From: Schistocephalus solidus
Lineage: Eukaryota; Platyhelminthes; Cestoda; Diphyllobothriidea; Diphyllobothriidae
NCBI GenBank assembly: GCA_017591395.1
Contig: WEDG01004594.1
Span: 1 to 64,000 of the forward strand
Length of the DNA stretch: 64,000 nt
Direction: 5' to 3'
The first letter of the stretch is position 1. Each line of letters opens with the position of its first letter. The notes beneath the pieces were generated by a model. The model was not told the origin of the DNA. It ran no database searches and worked only from the letters and a program-made list of their open reading frames with translations. Of this stretch, positions 26,001 through 38,100 are shown piece after piece. Both the position numbers and the translations under genes were made by a program.

Positions 26001-28275
26001 CAACAAATATGCTACGCGGTCTTGAGGAAGTGCTCAGAACACAAGATACATGCATGAAAGAAATACTCTGGAAAGTTAATTCTTCAACGAGGGTCACAAA
26101 GGTCGAGTTCGATGCTGACGAATTCGGTGCCAAATACTTAAAATGCAATTATAGTCTGTTCAATTTTTGAAAAATAGATGAAAATGTATTGAACAAACTT
26201 TTATGGAGAGTTATCTTGCGGTTTTATATGTTAAGAGGCGGAGACGTTCTCTATTCATAGCAGTACTTCAGGCCAACGAAAAGAATTCATATAAAGCGGA
26301 AGGCAACATTGAGCCTGTTGGTCAGTAAATCGGTAGTGGCATGGTCTAGCCTCAACTGCCACATGCCGATGACCGTGGTATTCCGATAATGGACGCGAAA
26401 CTTTCGACCGTTACATTTGAAACAGTAGCCAGTCAAGCAACGGACCGAACGGCTAAACAGTTGTTCAAGTGAATTCCACCACATGTCAATGGGTTGTGCA
26501 AACACAGCCAGCGTAAAAGCTCGATTCCGTCCAGCCGGCTCATCGTCTTTTCGCACCCGACCTCGGCATTCCTCATGAGGCGTTGACTGGTACCACGGAA
26601 AATTAACAGGGATTCTGAGACGGCCATTCAGAATGGGCAAAACGGCCCTAATGCATTGGACAGTGGCAAATTCCGTACTAGTCGCTTATTATGCAAGACC
26701 AGAATCACTCGCACCAAGTCCCTTAACCGTCCGTTTTCAATTTTTAGTGTGTGCGAGAGAGACAGGAACATTAAAACGCAACGGAAAAGAGTAGATGGTA
26801 ATTAATATTATAACCTAGAAGGCGCAAAACTGATTGCAACAGAGTGCTGTATCAGTTGTAACTTCTTCGAGGACAATGAAAATGCCACGCATTGAAGGCA
26901 CTTAGCCCATCAGAGCCAATAACAGGGAATTTTTAAAACCCCCCGCTCCTAGAATGTAGCTGCTAGCTCGGAGGCGGCAAAGGTTACGAAAAACGGAAGA
27001 GCAAAATTTTCACAATGAGTATGATCTGTTGTAACTTAGCCGTACCCTAAGGTATCCTCCGTTCTTTCCGGGTCACCGGCTTCATCAAAGTCCCCTGACG
27101 ACCGACAACGGATTCGTTTAGCAGGGGGTGCCTCAGTTGTGTGAGCAATGGATGCTTCATTAGTGGGAGAAACCGGAGGGCGCGAGTCATCCTCAGCCAT
27201 CGCCACCCTGGGTGTCGGGACCGCGACTTCACTTAAATTAGGTGAAGGGCTGGGTTGTCCGAGGGAAGGACTGCCAGAGAGGCTGCGCTCACCGTTACAA
27301 CGAAGAGCCGCCAAACGCAAAAGGACGGGTTCCGTACTGAGAGGCGCTAGCCATGGCGGCAGAGCAGCCGACGCATTCGTTGAGGAAGGAGCTGCGGTGG
27401 AACTCGCGACAGTCACGGTTGTCGTCTTCTCATTGGAAACTGGCGTTGAAACAGAAGGATGGTCCCCCGTATAAGAGACCAGGGCGGCGGCGGCGGTGAT
27501 GGTCGCGGCATCGGAGAACAAGGTATCGGCTACTCCTGAGGTGTTTATGGTGCTGGGATCGGCACCTTCCTGCGAAAGGGATTGCTTACTCTGGCTTATC
27601 AGATACCGGTTGAAGGGTCTGCGGAAAATGTGGACAGTACGGAAATATAGGAGCTTAAGCTGGCCTTACGCGAAAGCAGTTATTCAAAGTGTACGGGGAA
27701 CGTTTCCATGTTTGTAGAAAATAGATAAATAAGTCAAGCCAATGCTATGATATGAGACACACTAGAATGATCCATGTCCTTCGACACTGGTATGCTTCCC
27801 TCTTCATATAGCATGGACGCCCACTGATCCAATGCCGATTCCTAGAACATACTTGCTGGTCAAATGGAACGGCCCAAAGAGCCCATCCGGCAACTGTAAA
27901 CATAGACTGCTCTAATTTTTGTACAAAATCACCATCAGCCATAGTGTTTCCTTAAGACTATCTCACATAGAACTCCCAGTACTTTAAAGTTTTTTTAAAA
28001 AGCGCATTCGGCTTCCCCAGGGACAAAAACAGCTAAGACAGTTTATTACACCACAGGAGTTTTTGAGAAGAAACTTGAAATGAGTCACGTACTTCTACCC
28101 GGCCTCAAGTAATCGATGTACCTTTCATCCTTATTTTTCGCGAATGCTGCCGCAAATCAAAATGTCCACCAAACGTTCATTGATATTTTGGGTCTGACCA
28201 TAAAAAGTCATTTCCGGATCATCTGACTCCATGTCCTGCGCTTATTCATTTCAGAAATTATTTTCCCGATACATA

Positions 28276-28307
<32 letters not shown>

Positions 28308-29025
28308 GCTAGTATCTATGTCGGAAGTACGGTATAACGTCTTTGTCATATAAGATTCATACTACTTGTAGTACTACTTGTTTGTAGAATGGACATTACG
28401 TGGTTATTCCACAGTGGTTGATTGTCTTCGACCCAAATGTTCATTGAAATTTCGGGTCTGACCCTAAAAAAGTTATGTCCGAATCACCTGACTCCATGTC
28501 CTGCACTTAATAATTTCAGAAATTATTTTCCCCGATTATTCTCTGGAGTCCATATACCAGAAACCGCATAGAGAATGCTGGGGGACCCACTGAGGAGCCG
28601 AACCCCTCGTTGCTGTGTCACACAGCAGCAGAAACATCGGCGAAACACGTGTCTGGGCTTTTAGCTAGTATCTATGTCGGAAGTACGGTATAACGTCTTT
28701 GTCATATATATATATATATAATGTGGAACCGACAAAGACAAGAAAGACCGGAATGGCCATTTATGGCTTATTAGCCGTCATCAGCCAGTCATACCCAATC
28801 TGGGTTCGAATCCCAGGTGTGCCACGCTTGGGATTGGGTATGACTGACTGATGACGGATAATAAGCCAGAAATGGCCATTCCGGTCTCCCTTGTCTTTGT
28901 CGGTTCCACATTATCAACATATGCTACACGTCGCTATGCGACCGCCTGTGAGGGCTCTAGTCTGAGTTCCAGGGCACAACGGAACATAAATGTTCCTTAA
29001 GCAGATCGGTGAGCCACACACAATC

Positions 29026-29118
<93 letters not shown>

Positions 29119-32100
29119 GCTGCATCCGTAAAGAAGAAGGTGAATGAGCTCACTAGAATGAAACTCACAAGCCCCGCGGACTCTACATTTCCAACTCAAT
29201 GATCCGCACATCGCACGTGCCTATGGTCTTCCAAAGATTCACAAAGCAGACGCACCCTTGAGGATCATAGTGCCACTGATTGGATCGCCTACTTATAACC
29301 TTGCCAAATGGTTATACAAACGCCTAAAGCACCTTAGTAATGGTTCACAGAACAGCATGAGCAACTCGCATGCTTTTCTTCAAAGAATGCAAGGCCTTAA
29401 TGTAAGTCCTGATGAATGCATTCTATCGTTTGATGTGGTTGCTCTTTTTTCCTCGATACCACATAACCACATAACGGAGCGGAGACTTGGACCGTCTACT
29501 CGAACCAAGCCAGGAAGCTGAATCACTTCCATCTCAGCTTCCTCCGCAGAATACTGAAGCTGAGATGGCAAGACACGATCCCGGACACGGAAGTCCTGGA
29601 GCGGACCGGAATCCTCAGCATCCATGCCATGCTGAGACAAGTGCAACTGCGATGGAGCGGCCACCCGGCGAGAATGGACGATGAGTGACTACCCAAACGA
29701 CTTTTTTACGGAGATGTCGCAACGGGTGCTCGCCGACAGGGAGGTCAAAAACGACGCTAAAAGGACACATTGAAGAAATCTTTGAAACACTTGAAAATCA
29801 ACTCAGTGACCTGGGAGGACCTCGCTTATGGTAGACCGGCATGGATAAAATCCGTAAGGACTGGTTCAGCAATCTATGAGGCTCACAATTCCACAGCACC
29901 CCGGACCATCATCACCGTCAATGCCCAAGCACTGCTAACGTGTCCAAGCTGGCAACGCACATTTCGCGCGCGAATCGGCCTGATCGGACATCATCGAACT
30001 CAATGCAACAACAATCCCTCAACATCAACTTCTACCACACCTGTCTCAGACCCCACGACGACGACCACCCCAACTACGGATAGCCACTTCATCGATGCCC
30101 GGCCAACCGCCCAACCCTACCTCTTGCGACTATCACGGCGACGAACACCACTTGCCCCACTGGCGCCACCTCCGACTACCTGCCACCTGCTGCCTCCTAC
30201 TCCTCCTCCTCCACCACCACCGCCGCCAGTACCAGCGATCGAGACTCGTTACTAACCTGTCCTCATTGCGATCGTACATTCACCTCACACATCAGCCTGG
30301 TAGGTCACTTGAGAATCCATCGCACAGAGACTGGCGAACAAGTGCCTGGTGCACCAACACACTGCAGAGACCGTCGCCTCCAACGCACGCACTGCTCCCG
30401 CACATTCACTCACCGCATGGAACTGCTCGGTCACATGCGCACCCACGAAAGCGGAATCAACCGCGATGCCAACACATCTTGCTCACACATAAACACCTCC
30501 CACAGTCCTCCAATGAGCGCGACTACCAGTACCGGCAGAAGCCCTCTCAGACCCAACACCTACGGACCTATCTTGTCCTTATTTTCACGGCACATGCACT
30601 ATACACATCAGCCTGGTCGGCCACTCGCGAATCCACCGCACAAAGACCGGCGAACTAGTGTCAGTAGCATCAACATAGACCCACCTCAACTGTCCGCACT
30701 GCACACGCACATTCACACACCGTCTTCATGAAAACCTCCGGTAGAAAACCGAAGGCTATAACATAACACTACACTTCACATAATCACACGCAACACCACA
30801 AAACATGCTCTGTCTGAATAGCTGATTGAGAGGCAAGTATTATCCTCGGCTCCTTCTCCATGTGGCTCCTCTGCTGTACGTAACATCTGAGCTTGAGAAT
30901 ATCACGGGGCGATAAGCATCGTGGGTTAGAAGGTTGCCAACTGAAAATTACACTCATACCTCGCAGTCAGTCCAATGTGTGTTGTGTGGAGTGGCTGCCT
31001 GCTTGCGATGGCTCCTTCTTAACGTGACCTCTGGCACTCTCTCACATGTGATATATGAGCCATTAAACCCCCTGTTGTGTGAAATCCTGGTGCCTGTATT
31101 TGGGCGGGGGGCAGGTCGTGTACTTAGTACGCGTAGACAAGGTTACCAGCAGCTGCGCACACTTCCGTATCCGACAACTGACGGGCTCGCACGGAGGTCT
31201 GATTTTGGGGGTGTTTGAGATAGTGAGGTCGATGGCTCATCGAAGTTTCCTCACTATAAACAATTTGACGCGCTTGAAACTATCACAGTGCGCTAAAAGC
31301 CGTGGCTTGGAAGATTGCCAAGTGACTCGGACGGTGTGGTCAACCCACTATGTGTATTGTGTTGAGTGGATTACTGGCGGACTGAGGCAGGCTGCAATGA
31401 ATCCTTCTAAGTGTGGCCTTTATTGCACTGCCACTCCATAGGATCCGAGCCAGGTGTGGTGGCTCCGACCGCGCCAACCACCTGTGCCCTCTCCCACGTC
31501 CGGTCTTCTTAACTCTGTCATGACATCGGGCTCAGGTTGGGTAGACGGAGAACGTGCGGTAGCTGTAGTGCAAGCCTACTATCACTTAAAACTAATCCAC
31601 ACAAGTCACCGTACCTGCACCACCCTGCTGTGGAGCATACGGTGAACATCATCGGCCTACGACAGTCGAACTGTCGTGTGTGCACTGCAGCGAGGAAATC
31701 TGCTTCGAAGAGAAATGGATCACCTCTACCGTGCATTCAAATCTAAGAAGAGTTCAATGAAATCCGTGAAAAACTGGCCAGCGCGCGAACCAGAGACCAA
31801 CAGGCAAAACAGAAAACGTAGGGATACCCCAAGCTAAAGCGTTCGCCGAAGACACCTCAAGACAGCTATGAGGTGGTGGGGTGACCTTCCTGCGGAGGGC
31901 GCTGCCAGGGGTAAACATTTAAAGTCAGAGGAGCAGCAGAGCACCACTGTGCTGGTTGCTTCTGTGTGTCGGGATAAAACAGGTCGGCGCCTTGTGACTA
32001 ATCGCATAGGCTGTCAGGCGACAGAGATACTTCGTTGTTCCAAGGCCTTCACTAAAAGGAGGTCAATGCTCTGATTGAGATACTACAGACGCGTTATCAG

Positions 32101-35100
32101 TTTGGAGTCCCTATCAAAGACTGCAAGACTTTTTAGGGTGGGTTGCACTCCAAAGCTAATACTATTTACCACCACGTCGACCTCGATGCGCCTTAGACCC
32201 GTCTACAGGCCCATCGCATCAGTCAAGCCCGCCTCCATTATTCCAGCATTCCTTTCACTCTCTTCCTGCATTCAGAAGGAACACCGATTGCAGTCTTCTT
32301 GCATCAGCTTTAGATATCATTCTAACAGTCTAGCAGGCGAACTACTTTACAACAGCCCTTGATTCCGGCGACAGGCTGGTGTTTAAAAAAAAAATCATGA
32401 GTTAATTGCTGGTATTCACAGAATTCTTGGTTCTCTCAATTCTACTAAGGTTGTTAATTCAACATAGTGAACTTACCCATAGTATTTTTCGGCGTCGCGT
32501 TTTGAAAAGGGCAAATTGGGTGGAGGCAGGTAAAAGTCCACATATTCCTCATAGATCAATGCAACATGCGCTTCCAGTTCGCGAACGGCCTTCTTGAAGT
32601 CCGCCGAAGAGGTCCGCGCATCCTGCTGAGAGCTGGAACTCGATTGTCGGGGGCGCTTTGACTGAGAACTGCGAGCCGATGAGGGGCTGCGATAGGCGGC
32701 AGACGGGTAGGAGAAGCTGCCACTCATAGCTGTATCTTTCGCGGGCGTAAGGCCGACCGAAGTGGCACTTGAGACTTCTGACACTAAGTTGGTCAGTCCG
32801 TCTTCTAATGCGATCTTGTCCAAGGACTCCTTTGAGTGGAAGATGGCTGAATGTAGAGGTGCTGAGGTGGAAACGTAGTCACCGAAGAAGATCACGAGCA
32901 GGCTGTTTGCGCCGATTTCCAGAACTTTAGCTGGCCAGCAGGGAAACTTGTCAAGTCGGATCCAAACCAACGGGTGTACGACGGGCTTAAAAGGATAATG
33001 TCGATTAAAGGTGGGTGTAAGAGTAAGGATAGTGTGGCTTATAGATCGCAATAGAAAATGCATCAGGCATCATAAGGGCAGCTTTTTATTCGCCTGTAAA
33101 GTACCACTGACACCTCTTCCTCTAGAATAGGAAAAAAGCGGAGTAATTCAATGGGCAGAGGTCACTCAATCGTCGCATGATACGCTGAAATGCTGTCTAT
33201 TCGAGTCTTGGAACGACAGCCGTGTATAAACGGAAAGTACCGTCTTATCCAGTTCTAAGTAACGTCGAAAGAAATGGTAATCAACGTACTGGCAAATCAG
33301 TGCTGTCGAAAGGTTGAGTGTGACTGCTTTACGTTGAAAAAATCAAAACAAATTTTCCAAATGTTTTTCTGCGCTTTTACTCGATGTAAACAGCGTACTA
33401 TGAATAAAACAGAGAATATCAGGAACCGAAAGCCTATGCTTTAGACGCTTCGAAGACATACAAGCCGCTTCCATGGGAGAATGTACTGACGGACACTCAA
33501 CATTACCAAACTGTTTCAAGTGTTACGCAGGACATTGTCGGAAATCAAAAAGGGCAGTATTGAAATTGGAGTCCACGTAGTAGAAAGCTGACGGGTAACC
33601 CTGGGGGACTCGCTGATGAGCGGCAAGTGATAGACGAAACACGCGTACGAGCTTTTATCTAGCACCTGTGCTGCCAGTATCGGAAAGCATAAAGCATGAT
33701 AGTGTGGCGTTCACCGACTTGGTTACGTGATATACTCGTCTGGTTGTGCCTTGGGGCTCAATTTCGAGCCCTCGCATTCAGTCGTATATTGACTAGTGGT
33801 ATAGACGGCTAATAAGCCAGAAATAGCCATTCCGGTCTCCATTGTATTTGTATTTACCACCTCACCTGCTTTAATCATTAAGAATATGTGTGCTAATAAT
33901 TGCCTGTTGGCAGGTTGTGAATATTACTCGGTTACTCCGCATTAGCCTATGGATTTGAGCTCCAATTTTCATACAAACTTTGGGACCGAATATGAAAAGC
34001 TCTGTTCAAAGGGTTCACGCCAACCTGGCGCACTAACGTAAGAGAAAAGTAAGAAGAAAAAATAAGGTATACTTGTCAGCGGATGCAGAAACGTAGGCAT
34101 CATCGTTGTAACAGCTATAATTCGCCACGGCACGATGTATCGGCCATGACCTGAGGGTGGAATAGGCGCCTATCGGTTCAAGCAATGCATTTATCGCACG
34201 AGCTTTCACTGCCGCTAGTGGCCCTTACGAGGAGCGCTGTGCCACGACATTCCTTCGGCGATCAAGACCAATTTCCCTCCGAGGTGTCAAAAAATAAGTT
34301 CAGGCCTCCTCAGATGCCTTTGTCTAGTAGCTGAAATCGAGGCGAACCTGACTGCCAAAGTGATGCCTAGACTGGAGCATATGCGAGCGTGAGACCTGTT
34401 GATGGCATCGCAGAAACAAAAAAGAGCACGAAAAACTTCAAAGATTAGACAATTTGTACAGACTCAAATTCATCTTGGAGTTCTAGCTAAAGGCCCGAGG
34501 ATGCTTCAATCTCGCTGCTCTTGGAGATATCTTCCCCGATAACGGGTAAGCTGTGATAACGATTACGATTAGCAGTACGGCAGAGACCAATTTTTCGCTA
34601 ATTGCAACACAGAACTTAAGACGGTTAGAGGCAAGACCAGGCGCTGTGGCTAAACGCCCCTTTCCACAATATTTGGGAGCCGGGTTATTTGGAGCGGCTC
34701 TTCAGACAGTACATGGGTACGTCGGGTGTCTACTGCTCCGATTCTAATCGCGCGGTAGGTAAATTAATGCCTCGATCATATGATCACGATGAAAGGACAT
34801 GGGAATAGATAACCTACGGATTAAAGGTTGCGTTGAACTAAATTTCAAGGGGAGCTAGGGTAATTGTTAAGACACGGGTGAATTTACCCTTCGTGGAATA
34901 TAGCGGAAAGCCTCGTGCAATACGGGGAGTACCTATCCCCGTGCATGCGCCCAAACTCGTGTGATATTGAGGTGTTCAACTGGAAAGGATTGCTTAAATG
35001 AGGTTAAAAGGTGACTAGCAGGGTATACAATCTACAGTACAATCTACCTGCCGTAAACAGCAATGAATAGCCTCACAAGATCGTGGTAGTGGTTTGAGGG

Positions 35101-38100
35101 CGGTGCTGTGGGGAATCAAATATGTCCCCCAATCCCATTACGAACCGTGCACTTTGAGTTGACAGTGAGGATATGAGGGGTGGAAGAAGATGTTTGCAAC
35201 GTTGATCATAAATATGTCAATCTAACGCTCGGGCCTTTTCTCCGGGGATTCGTGTGTTTAGGCAACTTCGAAGATAGACACTCAATCGTTTAAGGTGGTT
35301 TATTAGGCCTGCCAAACCTAAGCGCGAATTTCCTGGAACACCTTTTCGATTCCGTCGCACAGGAGCAAGGCTTCCAAGGTGTCATCACACCCTTTTGTGT
35401 AGCCGGTGGGTGCCTGTAACTGCTTTACCATACTGCAGTCGTTTTGGCGAAAATCCTGGTAGAGTGTCCGCCACGCTGAAATTTAGATTGCAACAGTGCT
35501 CAGCAAGGTCGAGTAGCGTAAGCATAGCGGCAGACACCCATGTGTCGTTGTGTGTTTCGCTGAGTGGCGAAGTACAACATGCTGTTAATTCAACCGACGA
35601 AATTATCGTGGGTGGATCAAGTGTCAGCAAGCAGGTCTGAACACGTTAGTTTGGCGTGGATTGACTGTTAGCCGGTAGACACCCCTTCGCCTACTGAAGG
35701 AACCGGCTCCACAGAATGCTTGTGTAGGGCATACTTCGTTTCAGTGGACTTTCGACAGAATTCCATCAGAATTCTTAAGGAAAGTTGCCTCTTCTGTTTA
35801 AGAAGATGAAGCGCTTCAGTTTATTAATACGTGCACACTTTGAAACATAGTCTGCCTTTTCGGGTGTCCCTAAGGTCCCAACGTATGTACATTTGCTAAA
35901 CCCAAATGGTAAAACGCCTTCAGTCTTGTCAAAGGACATCCCGGCGCTCATAAAATACTGCAATAGAGGTGGGTCACTTTGCATGCTTTGAGTAATATCA
36001 ATTAAAATGCGGTAGTAGACCGGGGAGAAGGGTTCAGTCACCGGTTTAGCTGGCAGTTATCCGGCGAGTTCAGGCTTGCTGGCGAAAAATAAACAGGCCT
36101 CCGAGTCTGAAGAATAAGGGGTCGAGAAGCAGCGAAGACAGCGCTATCCAAGCGCGGAGGGTTGGGGTCTGACACAGACTGCTTTGAAAAATACCGCGAC
36201 TGTTCGACTGTCGTATCCGACAAGATCCACCATGTATCCCACAGCACGATGACGCAGGTACGGTGACATGTACGTTAATTAGATTATAGTGAGAATTGAC
36301 TTGCGCTGCATCTACCGCACTCTCTCCTTCCTCCGCCTGGGCCCGGTGTCATGACCAAAGGCGGAAAAGGGCGGTGGCTGGCGCGGCCGGAGCCGCCCCT
36401 AGGTGTGCCGTGACACGTAGCTCGAAGCCCACGGAATTGGATTGCCGTAGAGGTCATATAAAAAGAATCGAAGAAGAAATCGAAGCATACTCCAAATTTC
36501 AAGGACGGTACGGTGACAACGACTGTGAAACTGGGAAAACTGGATATACTCCCAGCATGCAGAGTGACCAGCTAAGGCCGGGGTAACGACTAACTCTTGA
36601 GGCATGGTATTCAGATTCCTAATCTAGCATTACTTACCTCTGTTTGTAAATTCCCGAGTCATTACGCGCACAAAGATCATAACGAAAAGGGTACACAGAA
36701 CTGAAGAAAACGGCATAGATACGGCCCGATGAAGAGCAAACCTAATGAGGGGCGAAAAATTCGCCAGGCCGAACAAGCCCCGCAGAGGCTCAATCATCCC
36801 TCATCCAGGCGATGACTAATAACGCACGCAGCAGGCAAATCCGCCAAAAGGCCGAGGCAAAGAAATATGAAAAAAACAAAATCGATCGTCCCAAGGCCGA
36901 AAAGCAGGGCACGCCGGTTTCATTTCTGTTCGATTCCGTGTATTTGACAATGGTGGACCTACCAAACTTTCCTCAGAGTAAATCGCAAATCCACGAGAGC
37001 CTAGCACAGCTGATAGGCTGAACAACAAAACTCATTCTGAAGCATTTTTCCCGGGTATGAATTTAAAACAAGCATATAGAGCAGGATTTACTGTTACCAA
37101 CAAATTTCGTGACGACTTATCAACTGCAACCCGTCTTTGCATAACACAGATAACGTATGAAAGTGGACAGCAGTTTAAATTTACAGAAAATCAATACATA
37201 ACAACATGGGTCAGAGGACAAAAATACCTGATAAGGGGAATACTTGCACTTTAAAAGCTTTGTACCAGTAAAATGGAAACGAAATCTGTTACATACTCTT
37301 TCAAAGACCGAGAAATATTTGCTCTAGTGAAACCCTAGATACAGAAATTGCTTGCATCAAATCAGCCTTTCTTAACTGTGGATATCCGGCACGCTTCATT
37401 CAAAAATACAGCAACCCCTTATGGCCAAAAGGGACGGAACATGCAGTTCCGAAAAAGCCCGTTATCATATATTTACCCTTTAAGGGTTACCATATTTCTA
37501 ATACAATCAAGCGACAATTACGTTGCACCATAGGAAGAACATGCAATGCAGCTGAGCTCATCTTTATCAATCCTATTAGAAGCCTGCCAATCAACCATCC
37601 AAAGGATGCCTTGCCGCTGCACGCCACCCCAAATTGTGTTTATGAATTCACGTGCACTTGTGGATGCAAGCACATTGGGCGAACGCAAAGGTAATTGGTA
37701 ACCAGGGCCACTGAACATTTACCTAATTGGTTGTTTAATCAAGAAAATAAAGTACCACGTTCTACGATTTCTAAACATCTATTAGACAGTGGTCAATATG
37801 TAGACCCCAAAACAACTTTCCGAGTACTTGTTCGGACACGAACAACTCCGAATTTGCGCTACTTGGAAGCGGCGTAAATACGTAAGGAGAAACCCAACCT
37901 TTGCAAGTAACTATACCACGTGGTCAATCGACAATGGCCCTGGTGATTTTCACCCCTAGATGTTTCATGGCTGTAGTTGTCTTAGCCTCTTCCTCCGAAG
38001 TTTTAAGCTAACGCGTTGACCTAATTATTCTTTACGTTGTCCTCTATCATGTATTGATTTTCTGTAAATTCAAACTGCCGTACGCTTTCATTCGTTATCC

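Noticed and set aside
26287..26640. 117-codon minus-strand frame with a CFKC pair as another ZMYND8 exon
   Set aside because: It has no matching phase or clear splice sites, and exons 7 and 8 join without it.
28720..28912. A functional tRNA gene in the loop
   Set aside because: Only a B box is present; there is no acceptor stem or anticodon arm.
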